Shown: in pieces, positions 12,101 to 24,095 of the stretch
Numbering within the stretch: position 1 is the stretch's first letter
Layout of the letters: every line of letters begins with the position of its first letter
The notes under the pieces: generated by a model
Seen by the model: the letters and a program-made list of their open reading frames with translations, nothing else
Told to the model about the DNA's origin: nothing
Databases searched by the model: none
Translations under genes and position numbers: made by a program
Assembly (NCBI GenBank): GCA_019722365.1
Contig: JADFUC010000462.1
Coordinates: 26,931 to 90,930, forward strand
Direction of reading: 5' to 3'
Length of the DNA: 64,000 nt
From: Lithospermum erythrorhizon
Lineage: Eukaryota; Streptophyta; Magnoliopsida; Boraginales; Boraginaceae

Positions 12101-12568
12101 TGCTAGGCACCGTCCGACCTCCGCGACCAAGCGCCATCGCAGGTCGGCACGGGCTCGCTCCCCACCGCCTCTCCAAAATCCTCATACCGACCTCTAGGAA
12201 TTGCACCTTCTGTGACCCGGCTCGGGCCCACTCGGCTCTTCACCACGCCCCTCCTCTAGCCCGTGAGCTCCGCCTCTAGCGCCCCTCGGCCTCAGCCTAC
12301 CTGCCTCTTCCAAAGATCACCCCTACCAATGCTAGTCTCCCATTTCTTACTCTAGAAGCACTCTACCCTTAACGGATCCGCTGATCGACCGTGGCAACTC
12401 AACTCCTAAGTGGGTATCCCTGCATGTTTCATTTAAAGAAAATAAAAATAATTTGTGACTCCTTATAAAAGCCTCACGACAGTGTAATTTTACAAAAACT
12501 TTAGACGTAAAGGCACACACACCACGTAACCCGCTTAAAAACGGAAACCTAGCTTTTGATACTATAAT
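9115..12568 (-). pseudogene. Gypsy A internal region: gag-pol relic
   Basis: Minus-strand reading. Gag-like sequence lies at about 12300-11000, with a damaged CCHC knuckle near 11290. Reverse transcriptase is at about 10450-10300, shown by ELLEKGF, then an SVLFVKKKDGAM-like block followed by broken DYRELNKV-type sequence. RNase H sequence at about 9620-9480 contains ASRQLKN twice. The integrase C-terminal end is at about 9420-9240, ending VKVLWRNHVS, as in chromovirus-like Gypsy elements. The integrase core between these is missing. Stops and frameshifts occur throughout, and no long ORF survives. High C+G compared with the LTRs is a feature of this stretch only. Confidence 0.8.
12546..12565 (-). 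other. Primer-binding site of Gypsy A
   Basis: The minus strand just inside the right-hand LTR reads TAGTATCAAAAGCTAGGT, a decayed form of TGGTATCAGAGC, which is complementary to the 3' end of initiator Met tRNA. Position and orientation fix the element's strand. Confidence 0.7.
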
Positions 12569-13089
12569 TGTAACGACCGCCGAAGTCGCATCACGCCTCG
12601 AGATTGGAGTCGCTATCAACTCAGAGTATCGGAGTCACCATACGATGGTTGACACTTAAAATCATCTATTTAATAACCAATAAACCCCGAGTAGTTTGAT
12701 AAAAAGTAAATAGTTTTGAAAAACCCAAAGTTGGTCAGAATAGATTATCACATCGTGGCACGCTAATTCAAACCAAAGTATAAAGTTTCACCACATACCA
12801 AGTTTTAAATGTTCCACAAAATAGCTTTACAATTTCCACATCCCAAAACAAATGTAAAAAAATCATATCAAAATAATAAAGATTATCGCCGAGATCCCGG
12901 CCACTGCCCTCACCTTAGTAAATCAATCTAACACCAATTTTAACTCCGCTTAACTCACAATGGCACTGCTTTCACTTTGAAGGTGAGAAGTGTGAAAGTT
13001 CTTTGCAAGCATTAAACGAATCACATGGATGATAATACCCACATCCGAACGGTATGACACAATAAAGGATACAAACGTGGCGATAAGGT

Positions 13090-13139
<50 letters not shown>

Positions 13140-15119
13140 ACAATACAGAAATATGTCAATTATCCACGGCATCATAGCGAAAATAATCAGCGTCAACATA
13201 CACACATTATAGAGGACTCAACTTACGTTAACTCACATGTCATATCCCAGATCTCATATCACATAACCAAACAAGTAAAACAACATGATTTCGCAACACG
13301 ACGTTCATACTACAACGACAATAAAACAAACTTACAAAAATGAAACCACAACAACATCACATATAACATTTCATCCTTTTCCCGGCAGGCTCACCCTTCG
13401 AACACCCAACAACAACATATCCTTTTCACGGCAGGCTCACCCTTCGGGGTCATCTAAACATCGCTTTATCTTTTTCCCGGCAAAGCTCATAATCTCTCTT
13501 CAAAACAAATTCCAACATCATCCTAAAGATCCTCAATTCAAACAATTCACAATTCACACATACAATACCAAACATACAAACATCACAATAATCTCAATAT
13601 AACATTCATAATATACACGATACAACAAATTTTGCATGTAACCCCTACTCAACAAAAAATATAATCGAGCAGATACCGCCCATAACACCAATATATTCGA
13701 ACTTGAATACACCCAAACATATAAACAATCAGCAATCAAAAAAAAAAAAAACATCAAACATAAATACCACAAAAATAAATATACCATAACGCATCTTAAC
13801 ACAAATCCACCATACAAGTCAACATTTCACAAAGATCACCACCATACCCGCGCTGCATATCGCTTATAACACGTATACATAGTCAAAATCAATTTACCAT
13901 ATACTTTACTCAAACATAAATAAGCATTCAAACGAGTGATAAATCTCTCACCTTGGCTAAGCATTCACTACGCCTCAAATAATCGCCCGCATTGCTCCTC
14001 ATTCCTAGTCCGAATGTAACACCCCTTAAAAATATAATTACTACTCGCAACAATTTCAACCCTTATCCTAATTCAATTCTTGACTTTTCAACCCATTTTA
14101 GTTACAAATTAACAACTACGATAGATCAAGTAATTATCAATAACAACTAATGACGAAGTTTCACTACCCTGACTAAATCCTAATCGCCAATACCTTATCC
14201 AAATTACATTAACATTTCCAATAAATTTCAATCAACCTAAATTTCAACCTTCCAATTAATTAAGCCATTACTATCAACCTCTAATCCCAAAGTCCTCTTA
14301 CTACTCAAAATCTACTAAGACTAATTTAACATATATTCTTCCAAATAACCTAATACTCATAATTTTACCTAAAACAATCACAATAACGGTCCAATAATTT
14401 TATACTATCAACCACGCTTTTGCAGAAATTCAACCCACAATCACCGAAAGTCAACTCAACTATAACAACACTTTCACCCAAATATCGATCATTATCAACT
14501 CCTATATTATAATCTAATCCTACAATAATTATATTCAATAATATCTTATAAAACCGAGCTCAACCCAAAATTCCAGGTGTTTATGTCAAATTTAAATTAA
14601 TACATCAAATACAATATTTCAACTCACACAACTAATTTAGAACCCAAGAATCGATTATTATAGCAATAAAATTGGAATACAAAAAGTCAACTCCAACCGA
14701 ACTCACAAAATATTCAACAAAGATCGACCTTTTACCTGAAACGACGAGGACGGTACTTGAAATGGTGCTCTCTCCAGTACCTGGCGTCCAAAGTTCTCGA
14801 GAGAGACGAGGAGAAAATTAAAGAAGAAAAACGAAAATTTTGAGAGACTCTGCTAGTCATGGGAAGAAAAGAAAAGTGGGAATAGTTGGCGGTTTTTCGC
14901 TTATTTGACAGTTAGTACTGTCAGCCTAAAAAGCTCCAACCCCATGGTAAATCCGAACATTTTAATTCTATCAATTTCATTTTGAAGTTTACTTTAATAA
15001 TTAACTCCCCAAACATATATCATGAGACATAAATATTGCTGGTTTCAAATTCTTCAGAAATAAATTTATTAATCTCACATTTTTAATTTATTAATTAACG
15101 AGTCATTAATGATTTGTAG
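12569..15119 (-). repeat. 5' LTR of Gypsy A
   Basis: The minus-strand end GGTCGTTACA abuts the primer-binding site. The outer end lies near 15119, in the same TTAATTAACGAGTCATTA context as the other LTR. It holds the (TA)n run at 13091-13135, the tandem units at 13380-13500, and a segment (about 14040-14700) absent from the other LTR. The related element at 49992 has comparable sequence there, so the difference is more likely a deletion in the 3' LTR. Confidence 0.85.
13091..13135. repeat. (TA)n microsatellite inside the LTR
   Basis: About 22 TA units. Short ORFs rich in IY across it are artefacts of the repeat. Confidence 0.95.
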
Positions 15120-15364
15120 AACCCCAACCATGAACATTGTATGTATAATGCATCTCAAACTATCTAAAGAATGTCCAAAGACGTGAATGCCATTTCATCT
15201 ATAACCCTCAGGTCTAAATCTTTTGGAAGAAACCAATCAAAATCAACTATCCTACCCCCAACAATATACGTTTCATCTTAAACCTCCCACCCACATAGAC
15301 TGTCACACATAAATACTCATCATATACCTCTACATGTACAAAAAAGGACATATGTTAGCACATT

Positions 15365-15545
15365 TATATGTAAAAGTCCAAATTAAAATGTAAAAGCCCT
15401 AATTAATATGGATACCTAAAAAGCCCTAATTGTTAAATATTTAAAAACCCTAATTATTACTCATCCCTAAAAAGCCCTAATTTTTAAATGCTCAAAATAC
15501 CCTAGGTAATCCGAACCCCTAAAAATCTCCAATTTTTAAATATTG
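15365..15545. repeat. Tandem array of 26-bp units
   Basis: About seven units of 25-26 bp share TAAAAAGCCCTAATT. Two variants alternate: one continues TTTAAAT, the other TATTACTCATCCC or GTAATCCGAACCCC. This gives a 52-bp higher-order period. The CCCTAA core is spaced too widely and irregularly to be telomeric. Confidence 0.7.
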
Positions 15546-15589
15546 ATTTCAACTAGAGTCTCAAAAATAATTTTAACTAAAAATAAGAA

Positions 15590-15990
15590 TGAACATACCA
15601 TTATATATAAACTCAACATCTTCGCATTATAGTCCATGCTGGTCAGTATTAAGAATGGTAAATTCATATACTAACCATGTCTTTGAGAGCTTTTGTTTGA
15701 AATTGAATGAGAAGATTATAAACCCTCGGAGACCAAAAGCCTTTAACATATTTTCTTTTTTTTTCGATTTTTTTTGGGGAAAAGAAAGGTGTGAAATTAC
15801 TAAATTACCCATCATTAGAAGTCACTTGATAGGCACGTGATCAATTTAACGTCCACTTAACTGGAAATTAGGCGAAAGTACCAACTGAGACCATATTTGA
15901 AACATAAGTGATCAACTATGCCCCTTTGAAACATAAGTAATATAACTCAAACATAGGTAATCATTCCTGCCTTTTGCCGTAAGAAAAATA
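15590..15990 (+). repeat. Dispersed repeat family, copy 2
   Basis: This is the opposite orientation to 3080-3330, with the same order of phrases. It includes GTGAAATTACTAAATTACCC, CACGTGATCAATTTAACGTC and ATATTTGAAACATAAGTGAT, the last repeated 30 bp on as TTTGAAACATAAGTAAT. Non-coding. Confidence 0.55.
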
Positions 15991-16414
15991 CTGACACCAA
16001 TAATTTGAAATTCGTGATAATAATAAACAAGGGTGGAGAAGAAATCTCTAACATTTGGATAAATATATAATGACACAAATCATATCGATACACCTTCTCT
16101 ACCATCCTTCGTTCGAGATGGTTAACTCCGGCGAAACCAGACAATGTACTTATACAAAGAACGTATTGGGTTCCCCGATTCTAAGATTTCCAACAATATG
16201 GCCGTTAGCGTATTACATGTGTAAATCCGCATGTAATCCGGAATATTGAGCACTCATGGTTCTCTGGAAGAAAACAAGACAAATTGTAGATTTTTAGGTA
16301 TAAACTTGTATATCATAGAACATTAAACTCACCCAAATGATCTATTGTATTTCAAATTAAAAATTAATCAAGATCATATGATGTTCTCATCTTCGCTAAA
16401 TCCATGCAATTACA

Positions 16415-16665
16415 TACTCCCTCCATCCCACAAAGATTGTCCACTTTTTTTATAGTTGTAATTTTCAAACTTCGACCTTAAATATATTTGTTTCGTGGTT
16501 GTATAATATTTGATAAAAAGATACATCAATGAAGTAGTTTAAAATATTTTCATTGATATAGTTCTCATCAAATATTATACAATACAAATAAAATATATAC
16601 GGTCAAAGTTCAAGCAGGTACAACATAAAAGTCAAAAGTCAACACCCATGATTTGTGTAGTATTA
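16415..16665. mobile_element. Stowaway-like MITE
   Basis: It begins TACTCCCTCCATCCCA, the usual terminal sequence of plant Stowaway (Tc1/mariner) MITEs with the TA target. The middle folds back: ATAATATTTGAT near 16503 pairs with ATCAAATATTAT near 16568. The right end is eroded. Confidence 0.65.
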
Positions 16666-16699
16666 TGCAAGTTCCAAACTTTCTGGCAGACCAATTTTT

Positions 16700-16856
16700 T
16701 TTTCAGTTCACTTGAAAATACAACAAGAACCACAACCCAGTTAAAAACATTATAGTCGATCACCACAATTTTTTAACCCAGCCTAATTATGGGCTGATGG
16801 CCCATAATATCTGGTGGAAGATGACATTTTCGATAGACACCTAGATCTACCGATGA

Positions 16857-16899
<43 letters not shown>

Positions 16900-18057
16900 C
16901 AAACAAATATAATGCACACATCCCAAAAATATTATCAAAATTGGTCAAATTAACAAATTGGGAGATTTTAATAATTAATTATACAATTCAATTTAAACAA
17001 AAAATATCATCTTTATAGTAGATTACATAGAAATAAAAAGCACCAAATCAAACTTCAAAACTGACAGTCCTATGAAATTGCCATAGCAAAATGACAATCT
17101 TTTTCGATTGAGAACGATTTTTGGGGAAAGCAGGTATAAAACTTACAATAAGATGTGGTTTTTGCCATCACATCAAGCTGCGGCGCGGCTCACGAGGATC
17201 GACAGCTTGCTTTTGAAATGTAGACCGAGAGACGACATGTAAGTGCCTTTAGTATAGATTATATTGTTTTTCCTCAACTACTCTATACTACTAGCTTATA
17301 CGTGTATAGTCTTCAGATGTGCAAATTATTTTATTATTTTTATAATAAATAAATGAAAAATTTAAAAAAATCTAAAAGAAATAAGATGAAAAAGTTACCA
17401 TGGAGAAAATAAAGATGTAGACTTGAACAACTTTTATTATCTGTGATAATACGAGTATTACGTAGTAGATAATATTTATAGTAGTAGTTTATGGAGAATT
17501 TATCTTGTTAGACGGTTACAAACATGAAGAAGTTACTATGAAAATTATAAAATAAAAAAATATATCTAGAAGGGTAAAATAGGAAATACATTAATTTGGC
17601 TTCACTTGTGTTAGCTAATCCTCCCTCAGACATTATATATAGTATGATACTTAAACACGCTGAGCTGGCCCAAGTGCTTTTAGATGGTATTTTTAAATGT
17701 CAGTTTTAATTAAATGACTTATTAAGTGTTTTTTTAGTAGTATAGGAAACTAAGTATTTCAACTAGCTAAAGTGTAACATAAAGTATGTGTAAAACATGT
17801 CTCAATGCCTCTAATTGGTCTTTTCACTCTCTTGCCTAAGTATCGGACTTTGGGCAACCTTACACTAAGATAACATGAAGGTTGTTTACGAGTTGACCCA
17901 AAATGTTATATATAGTACTATCGAATTCAGAAAGTATGAATTGAGAATTCCTAATTGCCTACTGATATCCAATCTCACAGTAAAAATCTTGTCCAAGTTA
18001 TAACAAGGTCATACAATGTAATACTCCGTATTTATTTATTTGATTTCCAAATTATAG
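16700..18057. other. Intergenic or intronic interval
   Basis: AT-rich, with a (TA)n run at 16858-16896. No exon could be supported. Earlier exons of the WAT1-like gene would be expected to the left of 18058 but I could not identify them. Confidence 0.4.
16858..16896. repeat. (TA)n microsatellite
   Basis: About 19 perfect TA units following CTCA. It is not part of a recognised element. Confidence 0.95.
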
Positions 18058-18150
18058 AGAGCTTAATGTTGAATACAAGAGCTGGAAAGGCAAAGGTTTT
18101 GGGAATAGCATTGGGCATTTGCGGCGCAATGATTCTCACCTTTTACATCT
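18058..18150 (+). pseudogene. WAT1-related (EamA/UMAMIT) transporter, exon fragment
   Basis: A splice acceptor (pyrimidine-rich run ending ATAG) precedes a frame reading SLMLNTRAGKAKVLGIALG and then ICGAMILTFY. This matches the junction after the first EamA repeat in WAT1-related plant membrane transporters, where a T(R/K)AGKAKV(L/V)G block precedes a small-residue membrane helix. This exon itself is intact. The following exons of the same gene type appear only at 30655 and 31286, after the Copia A insertion. No upstream exons were found, so the gene is at best 5'-incomplete here. Confidence 0.65.
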
Positions 18151-18321
18151 CATTTGTCAAATATTTTTATTGTCCTCATGCTAGATAGTACGTTTCCTTG
18201 AACATTGAATGCTTTTATTAACCTAATTGATCTCCGCCAATTAGATTGTGTACACATCACACTTAGTTTACCTTGTATAGCTAGACCTTGCTGGATAGTT
18301 CGAATTGGCCTAGGCCTTTTT

Positions 18322-18466
18322 TCGTAAGTTTGTAGAATGCTTGGTATTTAGTGCTTCGCTACATCCTAGTTTACTTCTTGATGTAGTCCTCAGTCAATCA
18401 ATATTCTTGTTGTTTAGTTTTACGGAATGCTTGGATATTTAGTTCTTCTTGACATCGTTAGTTTAC
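18322..18466. repeat. Diverged tandem duplication at the Copia A insertion site
   Basis: Two copies about 90 bp apart share AATGCTTGG(T/A)(TA)TTTAGT and an AGTTTAC-containing end. The first copy reads straight through CTAGTTTACTTCTTGATG. The second is cut after AGTTTAC by Copia A and resumes at 29553 as AGTTTACTTCTTCTTGA. The first copy thus shows the empty site. Confidence 0.7.
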
Positions 18467-18928
18467 AAAGAATTTGAGAATGTAAACAAACAAGAACAAC
18501 AAATGTTCTTTAAACAACAAGAACTTAATCGAAAAAGAAGAAAAATTCCATTTATTATATTCTCAAAATTTGAAGTAACATAATGTGAAGATGGTATGTA
18601 TATATAGCCATCTCAAAGTTGATAAGATTACATGATAAGATTCAACAACCAATCCTTAATCTTGATCGGATTATGATAAGCTAAGTTGATGAAACTATTC
18701 TAACTAATTTAACTGCCAAGTCTTCATCTCACTTTCAACCAATAACGTAGCTACACATGTCCTTGCTCTATTCTTTGTACTAGCCGTTAGTTGATCATGT
18801 GCCGTCATGTGCTACTTAATTGAATATGTTTTCCCAAATTGATTAGCACAATCCCTAATTCTTCAGCAACCCTAATCGACTAAATTGGACTTCAAATCGC
18901 AAATAGACATAATCAATCAATACTTTCA
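18467..18928 (-). repeat. 3' LTR of Copia A
   Basis: Direct copy of 29097-29551 with few differences, mostly small indels. A GGCGGGTA purine-rich tract (minus strand) lies immediately inside at 18929-18936. The close match indicates a younger insertion than Gypsy A. Confidence 0.92.
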
Positions 18929-18939
18929 TACCCGCCAAG

Positions 18940-21900
18940 ACGTGGAGAAAATATCTTTCATCTCACTGACTCAGAAAGACCGAAATGGTACCAAGTAGTG
19001 GCTTTGTAAACAAATCTGCAATTTGTGAAACTGAACTAATATGCTGAGGCTTAATCAACCCTTTTAAGAACTGATTTCGAACCACATGACAATCTATATC
19101 TAACTGTTTAGTTCTCTCTGTGTCCAGGTTGGAAGTAATACGGATACCGCCGATTGTCACACCATAACTCATAGCTGAGGAAACTCAACTCTTAACCGCA
19201 GAAGACACAAGAGTTGCCACACTCAGATTCTCGGCCTCACCGAGCTCTTTCAGAATCGTGTCTATTTCTTTAGTCTTCCAGAAATCAAAGATCAGCTTCA
19301 AGAAATGCAACATCCCTGTTAAGGACCTTCTTAGCTCGAGACACGCCTCCGGCCGAATACTATATGTAGCGAGCACACCGGCATTGTTTGGCCGAGTAAA
19401 ACAACCCCTTTGATGGAGCACCTTTGAGATACTTTAATATGTGAATTGCTGTCTTCAATGCACTCTAGGAGTACGTACAACCGGCTCAACCTGCTGATCA
19501 AGATACGCGATATCCGGCCTAGTAAAACTCAAGTATAATAGTCTACCTATGAATCCCTCTCAGCACGTCATCCCGTGATAAGTTGTGGTGCCTTTCACTA
19601 TGCAACAACAAACCGCCGGGTGATAAAGTGTGGAGTGTGTTTCATTTCCATCAATCCAACATTCAGAGCATATCCATCACATACTTCCTTTGATTTAGTA
19701 AATCCCTTCTTTGGCCTGCACTATCTCAATTCCTAAGAAAAATTTAGCTTTCCCTAAATACTTGATGGTAAACACTTCATTCAAATGATTCTTGACAGCC
19801 TCTACTTCCTTGATATCATTTTCAATAACTGAGATGTCATCAACATAGACTAGTAAAGCAATGAATCTCCCATCACCAATCTTACTAAACAAACAATGAT
19901 CATTAGAGGACTGCAAGTATCCAAACTCCTTTAAAGTTTTAGTAAAAATACTATTCCCATTACTCTTGGCAAAATTGCTTATAGCCATATATTGATTCTT
20001 CAATTTATGCATTTCCTGATTTGCACTCATAAGCATACCACGAGGTGGTTTCATATAGATAACCTCATCTAAAGTGCCATTTAAGTATTATATCACGATA
20101 TCCATTTGATGAACACTCCAAGCATTTGAAGTCATTAAAGCAAACAAAAATTCCTCAGTTAATACCTGACAACCTGCAAAAATCCTCTGTGTAGTCTTCA
20201 CCTTCCACTTGTGTATAACCTGGGCAAACTTCAACTTTGTTTTGTACCTTTAAGCGCTCCATTTGGATTCCTCTTGACTTTTGAACACCCACTTTCACCC
20301 TATATCGGGTTTCTTTCCCCGGGCAGTAGATGCACCAGCACGGTGTCGTTCCTGGTGCCTTGGAGTTCCTTTTCTATGGTTTAAGGCGATTTAGGTGATG
20401 TACTTGCCTTCTTGTATGAAGTAGGCTCCCGATCATATACAATGTTTGCTAGGAAAGCACTATGATCTGACAAAGATTGAGGAACATCAACAGCAGAATA
20501 AAAGAGTAGGCACACGGTAGGCAAACACGGTAATTACTAGATAGCGTGACGGGAGCATAAATCTTGCAAATAACTAGACTTAATCTTAGGTCTAGTACTC
20601 TTCCCATTGTGTTCGGGGAGCATTGGCCAGATTCATAATCACCATGTCAGAACTTCCCCAATTTCATCGCATTGACAGCCTCAACAAGTCTTGAGCAATG
20701 TCCTCATCTTAGTAACATCATCAGAACATAAATGACACTTAGGTAGAAACTGGAATGGAAAGATAGCTTCATGGAAAACAACATCCCTAGACACATTGCA
20801 CTTATGTGTAGTCAAGTTATACACTTTGTAAGGTCTTTTTCTGTGGTGAACATATCCAGAAATACAGCCTCAGAAGCTCTAGGGCCGCAATTTATCGCAC
20901 TTGACCTCGTTTTCAATAACAAAGCACAAATGCCAAAACTCTCTACATGTTTGGACTGCAGTTTAGTCTTACAGCCAAGAAGAAGTAGTTGTAAGACAGG
21001 TGTGGGCAACCTATTAATAATATATGTTGCAGTCAATATAGCCTCCCCCAAGAGCTCTAGCAATTTGAAGTAATTATTTATGCCTCCCACAACTTCATAT
21101 TCTTGGCTGAGGGTATAGAACACGTAGGTCTCATGTATCATAACTAAGTCTACAAACATAACCGTTATCAATATCTATTCAAGAACTCAGTTCCATTATC
21201 TGTTATAATATCCGTGACATTCTTATTAAATTGTGTTTTAATAAGAGTAATAAACTCTTTTAAAGTCTGTGCCACCAAAGTTTTATCTTTTAACATGAAT
21301 GTCCATAAACTCCTAATGCCAGAACATCTAATTATGATAAAGAATTGTGAACCGAAGGTATACCCTATAGCGCTCTCCCCACGCATCCACATGTATCAAG
21401 TCAAAAGCATTAGTAGTCTTAGAATTACTAACATGAAACATAAGTTTGTGTTGTTTGGATAAAAAAAAAATGTCACAAGGCACCTCTTTATTATGCAACT
21501 TTGCAGATTTACTAACCACATCAAGATGCTAAAGTACATCTAGGGGACTATGGCCCATTCTAAAATGCCAAATACACTACCATTTACGTAACGAGACAAA
21601 CAACATTGATGGAACCGATTCCTAACATCGTAAATAAATAAAAGAAAGAAACTCAATAAGGCACAACTTCAAGGAATCAAAGATACGCATTATAAAGTCC
21701 TTTAACTGCGGTAGCAACCCAACAACTCTTTAATTGGCTTGTCACGCAAAACACAATTCCGATCAAGAAAAGTGAAACAATCAGGAATCCCCTCGATCAA
21801 CCTATTGATTAATTACCAGGTTATCAGGTAACATTATTTGACCATGTCAGAACTTAATTGATTGCTACGTATGTCCCAAGTATACTAACGAGCAACACTA

Positions 21901-23240
21901 AGCTAACCTGGGCAAAAAGAAATACGTAAAGTAAACGACACCAAAAGTTTTATACAGTGATGTAATGCTATGTCCCCGTTTGCTGACACCTTCCGTGACT
22001 CCGACCATGTTCCACTCATATTTTATGTGCCTAACCTCGAGTATGAGTACAAAACAATCAACCAAAAGACCCAAGAAAACTTACTAGATTTCATTTAGAA
22101 TGGCTTCATCAAGCAATCACTCTAATTCTTTTTCTCACCCAAACACATATAATCACTAGAACAACCGACGCTAGTAAACCAGAGTAAAGCCTCAATTTAT
22201 CAGATCTAACGACTGGGCCATTTGTGAGCCACCATTGATCATGCATTGATCAATCAGTAACCTTGATTTCCTCGACGCAATCCTCGATTGCAATCTTCAA
22301 TCTTCAACGCTGGGCTGAAATACCATGCTTCCCGAAAACTTTCCTTTGATGCAGACCAAAGAATCAACTCGATCGATTGGCTTCCTCAAATTAGTATAAT
22401 CACCACGGCTGTACTCCATTCTGTTGCTTTCATAGTTAATGATCCACTCATTAACTTCTCCATCACAGTTTATATCTCCTATTAAGACATTGTATCAATC
22501 ACAATCCTTCATTGATCCTCACTCACGCCTCTGCATTAACTATACCTCGAATTCCTTTGTTTTGAGACATGTTTGAATTCACAAAACATGCCTAACAAAT
22601 AAATATTTAAAGTTATACCATAGGTTGTTTCAATTGAATAGGAGTTAAGAATAGGTTCTTATCACAACACATATGGTTTGTGGCTCCTGTATTAATAATC
22701 CAAGAACTATACAATCCTTTTCCATTATTGGAAACAACCCCTGCAAATTACCAACTTTGTGTCATGTAACTACTGGTTTGATGCCCTTCCATTTTTAACC
22801 ATTTTCGCCTATAAGGCTTCCATGCCTACATCAAGCTAGTCAATGGCTTATTTACATTTTTTGAGTCTGTCAACCTACAAGTGTATTCGAAGGAAATACA
22901 TTAGTTAATTTGTGTAGCTCATACTTATCTTGTTTTGAAATCTTGGCCTCATATTCTTGCTATTTCCCCACTTTGAAAGATAACCTTTAAGCTTGAAGCA
23001 ATTCTCCTTAACATGACCCTTGACTCCACAATGATCACAATTCATGAATGTCTTCTTGTCCTCCCATTTCTTGAATCTCTTGACCTCTGACACAGGCCTT
23101 ACAAACAAGGCAGCATTACCATCTACTTGATCCAAGAACTTTGGTTTGCAAGTATCGCCAGACTTCCTCTCAAATCAGGGATATCATTAATAGGCTCGCT
23201 TCACAAGAGAGCGTTAATCCATGGTTAGAATTTGATCCTT
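18940..23240 (-). pseudogene. Copia A pol and the C-terminal part of gag
   Basis: Minus-strand reading. 23135-22905 is the gag zinc knuckle CDHCGVKGHVKENC. About 22735-22675 is the protease motif WIINTGATNHM, in which the catalytic Asp of the usual DSGA motif is Asn. 21519-21330 is the GAG-pre-integrase block (KQHKLMF..NAFDLIHVDAWG). 21392-21170 is the integrase core with TDNGTEF. 21171-20812 is the integrase C-terminal part (GEAILTATYIINRLPTP). 20054-19695 is reverse transcriptase with LLVYVDD and a LGKAKFFLGIEI block. 19421-18970 is RNase H ending QIADLFTKPL. Frameshifts separate these pieces, so no functional polyprotein is possible. Confidence 0.9.
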
Positions 23241-23453
23241 TCGAAAGTACATCAAATTTGGCACAAAACCAAAAGAAAGTGTATTAATTTCTCTACCTAT
23301 CTCTTAGATTCTCGCACCCAGCACAAGGATGACCTACCATATAAGCGCACACAAAGCAGTGGCTCAAGATCACAATCTCATCCCATAATCTTTGGAAGTT
23401 TAGAATAATAGGCAACCACAATCATAGAGCCTTGATTCAAGGAGGTGATTTTA
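23241..23453 (-). pseudogene. Copia A gag, central part left of the Copia B insertion
   Basis: The minus-strand frame next to Copia B reads ENALLHKITSLNQGSM and then YYSKL, the conserved helix of plant Copia gag. The preceding gag sequence continues on the other side of Copia B at 28618. Together they show where the gag frame was interrupted. Confidence 0.75.
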
Positions 23454-24080
23454 TGGAGCAAGGCATTTTCAAGTGTTTGAAGATGTAGGGATCGAGACCC
23501 TTCAGGTCTACGCACAAATTGTTCTGGGCTCCAGATGAGCCTCATCGGAGACTCGGTGTCCTCACGGGGTCTCGATACATTTTGATGTCTTGGCCTGTAT
23601 AGATGTTCGAGAGGCTCGAGAGGCTATCGAGATTCGCCATCGAGACCGGGTCTCGATGAGGACTCAATCAATGGCGTTCAAATAGTAATAAATTGTGGGA
23701 CAGCCCATTTTATTTCACAACTAAAAAATTCCAATTTCTCTAAATTTCTTTTGCTCCAAATTCATGAGTTGTTCTCACTTGGATTGTATCATTCCATATC
23801 ATTTTAAGCTAAATCTAGTGTGTAGATTCATTACCGGGTATCACGAAATTTATAAAAAAGATACTCAATCGGAGAAGTTTGGCTTGACAGACTTTGGGAA
23901 GACAGAGTTCTTTTTCTAGTTGATTGCTAAAGAAGAACAGGACGCACTTTCGAGGCGGAACTCAGATAAAGATCTCGGTGTTATTTACTTTGGTATTTTC
24001 AATTAACTGCTCGTATTACATGTAGAGTTAGACTGCAGGGCTCATGCTGATATAACTAGTTATATCGCTCGCTCCCAACA
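23454..24080 (+). repeat. 5' LTR of Copia B
   Basis: It starts TGGAGCAAGGCATTTTCAAG and ends CTCCCAACA. The left part (23485-23660) is full of ATCGAGACC and GGTCTCGAT motifs in both orientations. The right part has CTAAATCTAGTGTGTAGAT and GTATTACATGTAGA blocks shared with the 3' LTR. Confidence 0.85.
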
Positions 24081-24095
24081 CCGTATCAGAGCTGT
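24081..24095 (+). other. Primer-binding site of Copia B
   Basis: GTATCAGAGCTG directly after the LTR matches the initiator Met-tRNA primer site TGGTATCAGAGC, with its first bases altered. Confidence 0.75.

Larger units (their letters stand above)
7299..15119 (-). mobile_element. Ty3/Gypsy LTR retrotransposon A, degraded, both LTRs present
   Basis: Two direct LTR copies (7299-9114 and 12569-15119) flank 3.45 kb of internal sequence that reads gag to integrase end on the minus strand. The 5' LTR is therefore the right-hand one, with a primer-binding site just inside it. The interior is much shorter than a complete element (normally over 4.5 kb), so parts of pol have been lost. The LTRs differ by many substitutions and a 665-bp deletion, so the insertion is old. 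Confidence 0.85.

Noticed and set aside
12018..12279. Overlapping ORFs on both strands in GC-rich sequence
   Set aside because: The minus-strand version is part of the decayed gag of Gypsy A and the plus-strand one is its shadow.
12950..13205. Minus-strand ORFs rich in Ile-Tyr repeats
   Set aside because: They are translations of the (TA)n run inside the Gypsy A LTR, not genes.
15380..15545. Interstitial telomere sequence (repeated CCCTAA)
   Set aside because: Spacing is 26 bp with other sequence between. True telomere arrays are contiguous 7-bp repeats.
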